Part shown: positions 43,672 to 57,500 of the stretch, one piece after another
Position numbering within the stretch: the stretch's first letter is position 1
How the letters are laid out: each line of letters begins with the position of its first letter
Origin: Petrosia ficiformis
Lineage: Eukaryota > Porifera > Demospongiae > Haplosclerida > Petrosiidae
Direction of reading: 5' to 3'
DNA: 64,000 bases
Assembly (NCBI GenBank): GCA_947044365.1
Contig: OX345641.1
Location: forward strand, 1,409,960-1,473,959
Translations under genes and position numbers: made by a program
Notes under the pieces: generated by a model
What the model saw: the letters and a program-made list of their open reading frames with translations, nothing else
Told to the model about the DNA's origin: nothing
Database searches by the model: none

Positions 43672-44519
43672 CGTGGGCATCCAGCGTGATATTAGAAATC
43701 ATGCATGGCAATTATAGTAATGCCAATTTATTATATATGTCGATTAAATTATATTTTCTTCCATGCTGATTTATTTTTTTCTGCTAGATAATATTTACAA
43801 GTCACAGTTCATTAGATCTATATTGACTAGTATAAAGTACATGTCATAATATATAGAGCATGTGGTAACCAACTTACTAATACAATGTAGCTATACACGT
43901 AGCATAGTATTATTGGTACAACCTGTGGTGTATTATTAGTATTCCAATTCTAATATCTGCAAAAACAACAGAGATGTTACTCATAATAGCAAATAACATG
44001 TGATGTACTCCACTGATATTTAAAAAGTCAGCACATGTATGTAACTATTATGGGATTTACATGTTTAAAGTACATGTACATTGTATTGTTTTTGTTACCA
44101 TTCTTTATTATGGCATGTACTTTATATACTACTTGTAAACATTACCTAGCTTGACAAGAAAGCAGCATTGATCTATATAGTCTCAGGAGGAATTTAAATT
44201 ATTTATCCAAATGATGTCCTTGGCTGAAATAACCCATTCATTTTTACAGTGTAGCTACATAACTACATAGATATTGTATACATCAATTTTTGCTAATTAA
44301 TCTGAATCAAAGTCTTAGACTACCTCTGGACGCGGCCAATCGAGATCTATTACCAATCACACTGAATACTAGTAGTAAGCTCTTCCTTTAATATTAGCCT
44401 TAATTGCTACACAATAAATCCAATTGGTTGTTATAAGCATAGCACAAGTAATATTACGTTATAATCTCACAGTTACGGCACATAATAATAGCATAATACA
44501 TTTCAATTCAGTGGCTGTT
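43672..44519. other. Intergenic interval
   Basis: No gene is seen. Parts match intron 3 of gene copies 1 and 3 (AATATTTACAAG..CACAGTTCAT), and 44280-44430 matches 25550-25700. Confidence 0.5.
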
Positions 44520-44872
44520 CACTGCAAAAATAAAATTGTCAAAATAACTAATTTATTAATAATATAGTACAGTTGCAAGAAATAGTGGAAATTGTAATTT
44601 AATTGTGTTGTTGTGACTACATGGTGATATTCATATATCCATTCCTTATACTGTCTATTAGATGTATAAAGAAACAGAATAATTATTATAATTAAATCAT
44701 TTTATGTTTCCAAACCTTCTTTGTGTATCTAATTTGAGATATAAGACAAGATAATTAATTGTAATTGGTTGGTACATAATTATAATAATACGTTCAGTAT
44801 ATGACTATAACTGGCATCCTTGCGATTGTAGTAACGAATACATTTATTATTTTAACAATTCTTTTTTGGCAG
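44520..44872. mobile_element. CACTGCAAAA-family MITE upstream of pseudogene
   Basis: Inverted ends CACTGCAAAAATAAAATTGT and TTAACAATTCTTTTTTGGCAGT. It sits just upstream of the N-terminal exon of the kinase-derived pseudogene. Confidence 0.68.
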
Positions 44873-44892
44873 TAATTAATAATTCATTTCAG

Positions 44893-45579
44893 AAGTGAAA
44901 AAAAGTGTGTATGACATGATTTTGGCCATTAGGAATATTATCGGTGTGTTAGTAATACTGTTTCTCTATGAAGTGTATATCTACAAATGCTCAAGAATGT
45001 GATATTTACCATCAGACAGCACACTTCAGAATGACCTGATGAGTTTACTTGTAAGTGTAGGAAGAGAAGATCCTAGCATTGAACCTAATCTACTCACTGT
45101 GTAATGTACACAAGTCTGGCTCAGGGTATGACGATGGGTAGTTACAGGGAATTGAAGTGTCTGTGATTGTCACATATAATAATGTTGCTAATAGTCCACG
45201 ATCAAAACAGTGTGATTTGAAGTGTGTTTCGTCAGGAAGTATTACTGGTTGGCATGATATAGGTGGTACTCTGGACTCTGCCCCGTCTGGTTTTGAGTCT
45301 TTAGAAACCAGAACAACTGTTCTCAATGTAGTATAAGTGCTAATAATGATCATGATTGTGTAGGTAAGGGACTCTGTAATTATTATTACCTTTATAAAAA
45401 TTATTATCATTATGTTCTCTCTACCATAGCTTGTGATTCAGATTGTAATTATGGTCTGATGAGATGTACTAATGATAGATCTGGTCCAATTTTTGATATT
45501 GGAATGTGTGCTACATCGTGTAGTAAAAATAATCATGTAGCTACTGAACAGAATAACTTCGCTTGTTGTAAGTCCTATT

Positions 45580-45636
<57 letters not shown>

Positions 45637-46640
45637 TTATCTACTATATATCTATTTATCTATCTCACAGCATGTGAGCTCTCATGTGGTTCTGGTTATG
45701 TATGTGTAATCTATGTGAGTCACAGTCTCCATGTGATAATGGAATTTGTAAGCTGTTGTCTCAACCTGATGAGTATTTTTGTAACTGTACTGGTACTAGT
45801 TTTAATGGACCAAACTGTTCTTCCAGTGGTAAGCTTAGGAACTATGCATGTGTATAAACAACTTACATTTACATGTATTAACAAATGTACTCTTCTGTGA
45901 CTAACTATACATTGTTGCTCATCCAATAGTTTGTGGTCTCTCTTGTGGATCTGGTCATGTTTCAGATCCTAGCTGTTCAATATGTGTTCTCATTAACATA
46001 TGTGAAGCTGAAACTCCTTGTGAGAATAATGGAGTGTGTATATTAGGATCTCAACCTGATGAATATACATGTAACTGTACTAACACTGGATATACAGGAA
46101 CAAACTGTGCTGGTATGTTTTAATCAGTCACTGCTGTTTCAAGTATGATTATTGTGCACACATCGTTATTAAAATTAATAAAAAAAGCGTGCATAGGGAT
46201 ATCAAAACCAAAAACGTATCAAAATTTGCTGTAGTAATTTAGTAAATTAAACTCATTGAGCCACTTCCACATAACATAAATAGTGTAAAAAGTTGTATGT
46301 TATAATATAGTACCAACAAAAACTATATCCTTTCTGTAGGATTTCATACAGGTATAAATTACCACCACTCTTTCAGTGGTCATATGGAGTATTGTGCTGT
46401 GAGGTGTTCAGTCTTGGAAGAATGCCTTACCCTGGTCTTCATCCACGAGAGATTGTTAAATATCTTGACAAAGGAGAAAGGCTTGATAAACCAAATGGTC
46501 CTGTATGCTGTGATGAAATGTAAGCTATATATAACTAAAATGATCAGTTGATGCACTTGATGCTTTTTTTAGTTGCTCCATGATGTTATCTTATTGGAGG
46601 GAAAGTCCAGATGAGAGACTTTATTTCTCAGACCTACTAT
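44893..46640 (+). pseudogene. Deleted receptor tyrosine kinase pseudogene
   Basis: N-terminal exon (about 44911-45360) with several indels (near 44975, 45003, 45100 and 45315). Cys exon 45430-45567 has lost the DECCPLF region, and EGF exon 45671-45828 has internal deletions. An intact second EGF exon (45930-46112, CGLSCGSGHVSDPSCSIC) follows. Then, after an intron, come two exons of the kinase C-lobe: 46377-46519 ([20 protein letters not shown]) and 46573-about 46640 ([20 protein letters not shown]), ending in a premature stop. Membrane segment and kinase N-lobe are absent. It shows that a full kinase gene like 47190-62379 once stood here. Confidence 0.85.
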
Positions 46641-47189
46641 AGTCATGAATTTGAATGCCATGTTAGTACCATTAGCTACGTACATGGATTTCACTCAGTT
46701 CTTTAACAGCAATGACAATTAATATTAATATTTTTATGATACTTAATTTTATGTGTTTGTATTGTTACTTAGTGTAGTTAAATAAATCATTGTACAAGTT
46801 CGTATTTGCTATGTTGACATGTAGTGTTACTAGGATAGGTTACTATAATTTAATTGGTCGTGTATGTTGTTATATGACTGGATGGTGACATACATGTAAT
46901 CCATTCCTTATGTTGTTTATTAGATGTACAAAGAAGCAGAATAATATTTTAATTAAATGATTTTAGGTTTCCAAACCTTCTTTGTGTATCTAATATGAGA
47001 TATAAGACATGATAATTAATTATAATTGGTACATATAATATTATATATCTTATCATTCAGTATATGACTATAACTGGCATCCTTGCGACTGTAGTAACGA
47101 ATAAATTTTGCAGTGTTTGTCTACTTAATATAATAATAATAATTATAGCAAAACATTTCAGCAGTGAAAAAAGTGTGTATGGGAAAATA
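46641..47189. other. Upstream interval of receptor kinase gene
   Basis: It begins as 3'-flank sequence shared with the kinase gene end at 62290-62480 (ATGGATTTCACTCAGTTCTT), then part of the CACTGCAAAA-family MITE (about 46850-47110). Leader acceptor CATTTCAG ends at 47161. Confidence 0.55.
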
Positions 47190-47850
47190 ATGGCCATCAT
47201 GAATTTTCTCAGTGTATTAGTAATACTGTTGCTCAATGAAGTGATAACTACAAATGCTCAAGAATGTGATAATTTACCATCAGATAGTACAATTGAGAGT
47301 AACCTGACCAGTTTACTTATTGGTGAAGGAGGAGAAGATCCTAGTATTGAACTTAATCTACTCACTGTAATGTACACATGTATGGCTCAGGGTATGACAA
47401 TGGGTAGTTACAGGGAAGTATCTGTAATTGTCACATATAATAATGTTACTAATAGTCCACAATCAAGACAGTTTGACTTGGAGTGTGTATCAGGAGGAGG
47501 AGTCACTCTGGGTTGGCAGAGTATAAATAGTTCTCTTGACTCTGCCCCAGATGGTTTTGAGTCTTTAGAAACCAGAACAAACTGTTCTCGATGTAGTATA
47601 AGTGCTAATAGTGATCATGATTGTGTAGGTAAGGAACTCTGTAATATATATTACACTTCACAATATTATAATGTTATTAAATATTATGTTCTCTCTAATA
47701 TAGCTTGTCATCCAGATTGTAATTATGGTCTAATGAGATGTACTGGTACTGGTAATGATGAGTGTTGTCCATTATTTGATAATGGAACATGTGCTACATC
47801 ATGTAGTCAAAACAGCCATGTAGCAAATGAACAGAATAACTACACATGTT
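47190..47850 (+). CDS. Receptor kinase exons 1-2: signal peptide and family N-terminal modules
   Basis: Exon 1 (47190-47628) and exon 2 (47704-47850) correspond exactly to exons 1 and 2 of the short secreted genes, with the same donors and phase. Exon 1 has [13 protein letters not shown] and [15 protein letters not shown]; exon 2 has [16 protein letters not shown]. The EGF exon 3 of the short genes is absent here; splicing goes to cbEGF exons instead. Confidence 0.85.
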
Positions 47851-48528
47851 GTAAGTCCTATGTATTTCATTGTTCATCTATCTATCAAATCAATATATCT
47901 ATTTATATATTATCTATCTATCTATCTATATATCTATCTATCTATCTATCTATCTTTCTATATATCTATATAATTATATATATACAAGAATAATAAAAAA
48001 CATTTTCAATAAAAATGAAAGAAGATGTAGGGATGTCAAAACCCAAAAAGCATGCAAACAAGGTTGGGAAACTAACATAGGACCCAAAATCACTTTCATA
48101 TAACCCTACATAAGTACTAATTCGAGATCAAATCTTTGTGGTCTTTGAGACTTTCTTCTTTCATAGTATCTGTAGATATCACCTCGATACTTGTAGACCA
48201 GAATGTTACTATGAATGCGACTGGAATGGTGCTAGAATCGTTGTGATAGTTTAACAAACAAAAAAATGATTTGTCTGAAAAATATTATTAATATGATGAA
48301 GATTTCGCCAGTTTTGCTACTCGCCGGTTCTCTACCTTAATGACAATCTTTGGCCATCTAGACGGTTTTGGTAGTCATAAAAACACTCGATATGAATAGG
48401 TATGTGTGTATTAAAACCTATCTGTATATATTACCAGAGATTTCAGGTCATCATTTGCAATTGAAATGTATGGGCGGCCATTTGTTTCCGTGCCATCCCT
48501 ACATAGAGAGTACTACCGTACTCTCTTA

Positions 48529-48576
<48 letters not shown>

Positions 48577-51500
48577 GCATTGATACACAAAATACAAATA
48601 TACATGTAGTCATACACATACATCCATTAACACACACATTCATATAAACATTTTCTTTCCTTCCAACTAGATAACGATGAGCGCAGTAATGGAACACACA
48701 ACTGCTCCCAAATATGTACAAACACTCTAGGAAGCTTCATTTGTGGATGTAATAGTGGTTATCTACTGGACACTGATGGAGTAACATGCTATGGTATGCA
48801 ATAGAAACATGTACATGTATATGCTGTTATGTTATAATATAATATATGTGAAACATACATACATATTAGCCACCCACACAGTAACCTCAAATGGATATTA
48901 TTGAATGAATGTTACTTGATTCTATACAATAAGAAAGTGAAATACAACCATTAGGGTACTATATTGTATAATGTTACCTAAAAACAAATACACTCACACG
49001 TACATACACACACATGCCTACAAATGACATGTACATTTTTATATACTTACATACCTGGATACATGGTTGCATGCACATTATGTATAGTATGCTTGTATTT
49101 ACATATTAATGATTATACATCCATTCATTTCCATCCTTTCAGATATTGATGAGTGTAGTGACGGAACACACAATTGCTCCCAAATATGTACAAACACTAA
49201 TGGAAGCTTCATTTGTGAATGTAATGATGGCTATGAACTAAATTTTGATGGAGCTACTTGTAATGGTATGCAGAAGCAGTTTGTATCATTCATTCATACA
49301 TACAATACAATCAATCTTAGATACATAATTATAGATGTACATTCATGCATAATCTGTAGAGAAATACATAAATACATAATATGTATAATTATATACTTGT
49401 ATTTATGAATTGCATACTTCGTTTCCATCCTTTCAGATATTAATGAGTGTAGTGATGGAACACACAATTGCTTCTTATGTATAAACACTATTGGAAGCTT
49501 CACTTGTGGTTGTAATAGTGGCTATATACTGGATGATGATGGAGTTACTTGTAATGGTATGTATACATAGTATTTACATACAAACATCATACATACTTCA
49601 CGATCAGGGCAATGTTAATATTTTGTATTTAATTTACATGAAATACATATTTCATACAGACATACATACATATCTATCAACCTAGATATTAATGAGTGCG
49701 CTGATGTAAATGGTGGTTGTTCTCAAACATGTACAAACACTAATGGAGGTTTCATTTGTGAATGTAATAGTGGTTATCAACTGAACATTGATGGAGTAAC
49801 TTGCATTGGTATGCAATATAAACACGTATATAGACAGTTATTAACCCTCACTCGCATAGATGGAGTGAAGGGTTACTGTAATCAGGTTTTCTGTCTGTCT
49901 GTGCTCCTTATAAATAATAAAATGTCAAAACAACAACATAGTCCAGCAGTTTAAATCACCCACTGATCTTATTTTGTTTGTTTGTCTTTCACCAAAATTT
50001 CTGGACAATTAACAACATTGCGATCTCGATCGAGCTATTATATATACAATGATCAAAATACAAGACAAGCATTTTCTAAAACCTTTGGGTTATACATTTA
50101 TGACAAATTATTACAACACACAATTGCCATTTCACCACTTTCAGAAGACTTTTGGTAGCAGAAGTATACATGGAAACACAACTCATCTTATTTGAAGGCT
50201 ATCATTGTCAAATCACAGCTGAAAGCTTGAAATAAAGTATGATGTAGTAACATTGAGTTGACGTCTCTGCAATTTCTAGCTCCACCCATTTCATTTCAAA
50301 CATGTTCCATAAGGCTGATTTTAACACTGCTTCTTATAGGAATTGTGTACTCTTGGTAGGACTTGGAGTGTAACTTGTGTAAGACATAAGTTGTAACATA
50401 CAAACACAAACATAATATAATCTCAGTATAATAATTGTATTACAGTCAAATATTGTCTGCAATCAATTTCTTGTCAGTACTGAATCATTCAGTCTTGTTT
50501 CCAATATCACACTTGTGGTGAGGGGTCTGCACTGTGAGTGCATTCATTATTTCTAGTATTGGTATCAGTTATTTATGAAAGATGTAACCGATACTGTGAC
50601 AAGTGTACTAGTAATTTCAGATTAATAATCATTTTTATGATATGCATAATTATAATTATTGAGGTAATGCTCATTTTCAATCATACCAGAAGGTACACAT
50701 AATATTGGATAAGTATTGGTTATCAGTATGTATAAAATTTCTTCTCAGTGTATTACTAATGTATTACACACCATGTATGTATTATATAAAATAAAATAAA
50801 AACATTTGTACATATTTATGTGCAATGTTATACAGCATTAATGAAACAGATTATTGCTCTCAAACATGTATAGCTAAACAATGAAGAAAAACTCATTTGT
50901 GGATGTAATAGTGGCTTTCTACTATATAGATATTGATGGAACTGCTTGAAACAGTATGCAGAAGCAGTTTGTAGCATTCATTCATACATACAATATGAGC
51001 AATCTTAAGTATATACTTAGATATAATTAATGTACATTCATACATACATACAGACATACACATTATGTAAAACTATATTACACTTGTATGTACATATTAA
51101 TGAATTACATACTTCGTTTCCATCCTTTCAGATATTGATGAGTGCAGTGATGGAACACACAACTGCTCCCAAATATGTGGAAATACTATAGGAAGCTTCA
51201 TTTGTGAATGTAATAGTGGTTATCTACTGGACACTGATGGAGTAACTTGCTATGGTATACATCTACATGTATATACTGTTATGTTATAATAAATTATATA
51301 TAATTATAATAATTAAAATTTATATGTGAATACATATAACCACCCACACAGTAACCTCACATTTAATACCCAATGTATACCATTGCATGAATGTTACTTG
51401 ATCCTATACATTAAGAAAGTGAAATACAACCTCTATAATATAAAATGTATAATGTTACCCTGAAAAAAATACATTCACACATACATACACACACACATGC

Positions 51501-54500
51501 ATACAAATGCCATATAATTTATTATATGTACAAACCTGGATACATGGTTGCATGCACATTATGTATAATTATAATTATGTATACTTGTATTTACATATTA
51601 ATGAATATACATCCATTCATTCCATCCTTTCAGACATTGATGAGTGTAGTGATGGAATACACAAATGCTCCCAAATATGTATAAACACTAATGGAAGCTT
51701 CATTTGTGAATGTTATGATGGCTATGAACTAGATTTTGATAATGTTACTTGTAATGGTATGTATATATAGTATTTACATACAAACATCAATACATACTTC
51801 AGGGCAATGTTAATATTTTATATTTACATATTTCATACAGTCATACATGAGTGCATTGATGTAGAAGGTGGTTGTTCTCAAATATGTACAAACACTAATG
51901 GAAGCATCACTTGTGGATGTAATGATGGTTATCTACTGGACATTGATGGAGTAACTTGCAATGGTATGCAATATAAACACGTATATAGACAGTTATTAAC
52001 CCTCACTTGCATAGATGAAGCAGAGGGTTACTGTAATCATGTTTCTGTCAGTTTGTGCTCTTTTTAAATAATAAAATTTGCTGTTGTCAAAACAACAACT
52101 TAGTCCAGCAGTTTAAATCACCCACTGATCTTATTTTGTTTGTCTGTCTTTTACCAAAAGTTCTAGACAACTAACAACATTGTGATATATACAATGATCA
52201 AAATAAAAGACAGGCATTTTCCAAAACCTTTGGGTTATAAAATTTGACAAATTTTTACAACACACGATTGCAGTTTCACCACTTTCAGAAGTGTACAAGG
52301 AATCACAACTCATCTTATTTGAAGGCTATCGCTGTTAAATCATAGCATCGATCTCTGCAATTTATAGCTCCACCCATTTAATTTCACACGTGCCACTTTT
52401 AACACTGCGCTTCATATAGGAATTGTGTAATTTTGGTAGGACTTGGAGTATAACTTGTGTAAGACTTAAAGTTTTAATGTACAAACACATACATAATATG
52501 ATCTCAGTATAATAATTGTATTACAGTCAAATATTGTCTGCAATTATTTTCAGTCTTGTTTCCAATATCACACTGTGAGTGCATTCATTATATCTAGTAT
52601 TGGTATCAGTTTTTTATGAAAGATGTAACCAATACTGTAACAAGTGTAATAGTAATTTCATTTCTTAATCGTTTTTACGATACGCATAATTATTGAGGAA
52701 ATGCTCATTTTCATTGATACCAGAAGTTACACATAATATTGGATAGGTCAAATCTCTTCTCAGTGTATCACTAATATATTACACATCCATATAAAAAAAT
52801 GTACATATATATCTATGTACAATCTTATACATAAGTATAGTAATGAAACAGATTATTTCTCTCAAACATGTATAAACACTGAAGGAAAGTTCATTTGTGG
52901 ATGTAATAGTGGCTTGCTACTAGATATTGATGGAACTGCTTGTAACAGTATGCAGAAGCAGTTTGTAGCATTCATTTATACATACAATATGAGCAATCTT
53001 AAGTATATACTTAGATATATAATTAATGCACATTCATACATACGTACAGACATATACATTATGTATAACTATATTATACTTGGATTTACATATTAACAAA
53101 TTGCATACTTCGTTTCCGTCCTTTCAGATACTGATGAGTGTAGTGATGGAACACACGGTTGCTCCCAAATATGTACAAACACTAATGGAGGCTTCTTTTG
53201 TGAATGTTATAGTGGCTATCACCTAGATTTTGATGGAGTTACTTGTAATGGTATGCACACATGTATTTACATAGAAACATGAATACATACTTCAGGGCAA
53301 GAGTCAAAATAAATGACAGGCTTGTTTTAAAACCTTTCGATTATAAAATTATGACCACTTTCAGAAGACTTTTGGTAGCAAAAGTGTACATGGAAACACA
53401 ACTCATTTTATTTGAAGGCTTTTGCTGTGAAATCACAGCTGACAGCTTGAAATGAAGTATGATGTAGTAACATCAAGCTAACGTCTCTGCAATTCTAGCT
53501 CCACCCATTTCATTTCACTGATGTCCCATATGTGACATTTGACCCTTATACAGTTCAGAGTGTGTTTCTAGCATTACAATGCACTCCAAATGTTTGTAAT
53601 TAGCATCAAAGATAAGCCCATGAAAATGGCTAAAAATGTTGATGGTTTTTCGGCAGCCTTTGCAATAAATAATGAGCACTGTGGGGATTTTAAAGAGGGT
53701 GTCTCCCTGTTGACTGGGGTTTAAAGAGGGCTGTGCCCCTCGCTACCCAAGCAATTTGTGGTTTCAGTGACCCCGCCCACACAATTTGGTGGGTAACTGA
53801 GACATCTCCCTTGCTGTGAAACCCAATATCGTGGGTGTAGCTGGTGCCAACATGCAGTGGGGTCATTCTGTTTGCCCCAGTTGAGGGAGAACACTGCATT
53901 TGAAATAGTCTTACGAAGCGATTAGGGACTTTCGAGTCTTGGTAAACAAGTTGATAGAAGTAGTACTCTACTGATGTCGGAAAAGAGCCAAGTTTGGGGT
54001 AGAGAAAGTGAATGGTAGCCAAAATATATGTAGCAAAGTTGGAAATGGTAAAAACAAGCTCAGTCCTCTAAAAAAAAAGGGTTAATTAATCGTTTTTATA
54101 ATACGCATAGTTATTGAGGAAATGCTCATTTTCATTCATACCAGAAGGTACGCATAATATTGGAAAGGTATTGGTTATCATACTTTGTTTCCATCCTTTC
54201 AGAAACTGATGAGTGTAGTCATGGAATACACAATTGCTCCCAAATATGTACAAACACTAATGGAAGCTTCACTTGTGAATGTGATGATGGCTATGAACTG
54301 GATATTGATGGAGCTACTTGTAATGGTATGCATATATAGTATTTACATACAAACATCATAATACTTCAGGGCAAGGATCAAAATAAATGACAGGCTTGTT
54401 CTAAAACCTTTCGATTATAAAATTATGACAATTTTTACAACTCACAATTGCCGTTTCACCACTTTCAGAAGACTTTTGGTAGCAAAAGAGTACATGAAAA

Positions 54501-57500
54501 CACAACTCATCTTGTTTGAAGGCTATCGCTGTTGAATCACAGGTTGAAATGTAGTATAATTTAAGTAGTGGCTGCTAAACCTCGAGCTGGCTCTAAGCTT
54601 TTGCCATGACTGTCAAAATAATTATAATTATGCTAATACTGGATATGTGTGAATGTGGGAACTATGTATGAACTGAACATGGTATATATACATTGCTGCT
54701 CATCATTTTAGTCTCTCTTGTGGACCTGGTTATGTCCCAGATCCAAACTATTCAATATGTAAAAGCTGAGACTCCTTGTGATAATAATGGAGTATGTATA
54801 TATCAGAGTTTTTGAAAAGTTTTGAAATACGGGCCAAATTGGCTCAACAATGGTTAGTGTGTGCACCATTGGGAATACATCTTGAGCCAATTAACAAAGA
54901 GTTAATGCTGTTAGTGATAATATAATCATAATTACCTGCGCCACTGGCCCAAAGAGAGAACTCTGCAGTGCCAAATAAGAAGCTCTTTGGGCCAATGGTG
55001 CGCCATATGAGCTTATCAAAAACACTGGTATATATATATTAGAATCTCAACCTAATGAATATACATGTAACTGACTAACACTGGATATACAGGAACAAAC
55101 TGTACTGATATGTGATGAATATGGTATATAAACATTGCATTTCCAGTTACATGAGTTTCAATGCAGTATTGATAATATCCTTCTGACGTATAAATTATTA
55201 TTGTAAATTTTCATTCAATTATGTGTGGAGGACAAAGTTATTAGATGACAAATTCCACATCTTTGTTTTGTAATAATATAATATTCATGTTGTACACATG
55301 TCATGTAAGAATATTCTAGAATCTGTTTAAAATTGTATTTTGTGTTGATGTAATTTACCACCTTGCTGCCACTTGAGTTTTGTTTTATGCAATCTTACCA
55401 ATGGAATAATCTAGAACTTTCTTAAGCACATGTTTCTATTCTTTTATTATATAAAGAACTGATTTTTGTAAATGTCCAGTCTCGTCTGGTTTGTTCTGTT
55501 TTGTCTGCTTATTTTACAAAAGTTCTGATCAATTAATGTTGATTGTTTTTGAGTACTCTGCTACTTTGCACCAGATATTTGAACACTTTGTACTACAAAT
55601 AACGAATAATTTTTTTAAAATTTGTGTATATTAAGATAAATAAGTACAAAGTCATGGGATTTGTCAACAAATAACTTTGTCCACCACAGATAATTAAATG
55701 AGAATTTACGATAATAATTTATACCTCATAGGACTACGTAACATCAATCAGACTAGAGGCACGATTGGTGGAGCACAATCAGCTGTTGGGAGTGCATGTG
55801 CCCCAGTGTGCCCCAGCATGCCCCCTTTGGCTAAGCCACTGCATGTCTTAGTTTTGAAATATACGTTCACAATTTATTGTTGTTCAATAGATAAAATAAG
55901 TCAGGAGTTCACTTTGACTACATATGGTATCGAATTCTATGTGGGATTTTATCAACATGTTGGAACAATTGATGATGCTCTCCAAATCTATATTCACACT
56001 TTTAAGACAGCTCCAGTAAGCTTCAATGTCACTTCATCAGATGAAGAATTCAGCTACACTGGAACTTGCACTCATCTTAATCCAGCTATAGTCAATGTAC
56101 CGATCAGTTTTGCAGTTGATGGTTATGATTACAGTTGGAGGAGTAAAGGTCTAAAAATCTCATCCCTTGATACAAAGCCTATCTCTGTTATAGGTAGAAA
56201 TCATCATAATGTAGGTGATTATATGGCTTACCTTGCATATCCATGTCATATACAACCAACCAGTGAATATATTTATTATGCTGTATCTTCCTTGGGCGAT
56301 GCTGATTACAATAGTCAATTTCTTATTGTTGGGTGTCATGATAACAGTAGTATTACTATTATCCCAACAGGCAACATTACTCTCCCAATAGATGCTCAAG
56401 ACATAAATAGTAATACAATAACACTCACTGCAGGACAAAATCATAGTCTTGTTCTTCATTCTATGCAAACGCTTTTGGTTTCTGCTTCAAATATCGATCT
56501 CACAGCATCAAAGATAATATCAAATCAGCCTCTGACAATTCTCTCAGGACATGCAGGCACTCAAGTACCTTTTGATGTTCCTGACACTCATGTTGATCCT
56601 ATTATCACTCAAGTTCCACCAACCATTATGTGGGGAAAGAGGTTTCTTTTGTCACCACACTCTGGTAGAGATGGACAGAGCTATCGAGTAATTGCTAACA
56701 TGGACAACACAGTTATTATTAGAAATTGTGCAACTGATGATGTGGTGAACACCACACTATATGCTGACCAGTGGTCAGAGTTCTTTACAAATGACAGCAT
56801 ATACTGCAGTGTAGTATCAAACAATCCAATCTATGTGGGACAGTTGGGAGTAAGTAACGAATACAATGGAGCTAACTTTAGTGATCCATCTATTAACACA
56901 GTGGCTCCTATGGAACAATACATAAACTCCATACAGTACACAACATTGACAGCAGATTCTCATTATTATAGTGTAGTAATGCCTAATGATGAGTATTATG
57001 ATGGGACACTAATATTTGATGGAAGTCTACAAAACATTACGGGTTGGAATGCTATCTACTATTCAGATGGTTCTATTGCTGGCTATGGTTACTCAGCATT
57101 AACAAATGGTAGCCACACTATAACACATCCTAACAAACAAGGAAAGCTCTTTGTATCTGTCTATGGCTGGTCATCATTTAGAGGCTACAGTTATGCTGGT
57201 GGAATGTCTCTAAATCCACTCATATCACCCTGCGAGGTGAACAATGGAGGATGTGAACAAAACTGTAATGATACATTAGGAAGTCTCTTTTGTACTTGTA
57301 ATGAAGGTTACACACTGAACATGGACAATAGAACATGTCAATGTAAGTATAGTAACTATAATATTGAAATATTTACTTCATGGAATTGTTTCATCATACA
57401 TGCAATATTCAATTCTTGTTATATATAATTGTGGGCAGCAATCTATATGGAGTGTTTTTCTCATTTTTCCATTGACCAATGTGAATGTTTTGATGGTTGG

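Noticed and set aside
45090..45410. Minus-strand 106-codon frame in the kinase pseudogene
   Set aside because: Shadow of the decayed N-terminal exon; no recognisable motif.
55698..55890. Upstream extension of the IgGFc-binding frame to an ATG at 55698
   Set aside because: The acceptor at 55890 fits the gene's phase, and the upstream peptide has no similarity or signal sequence; treated as intron.
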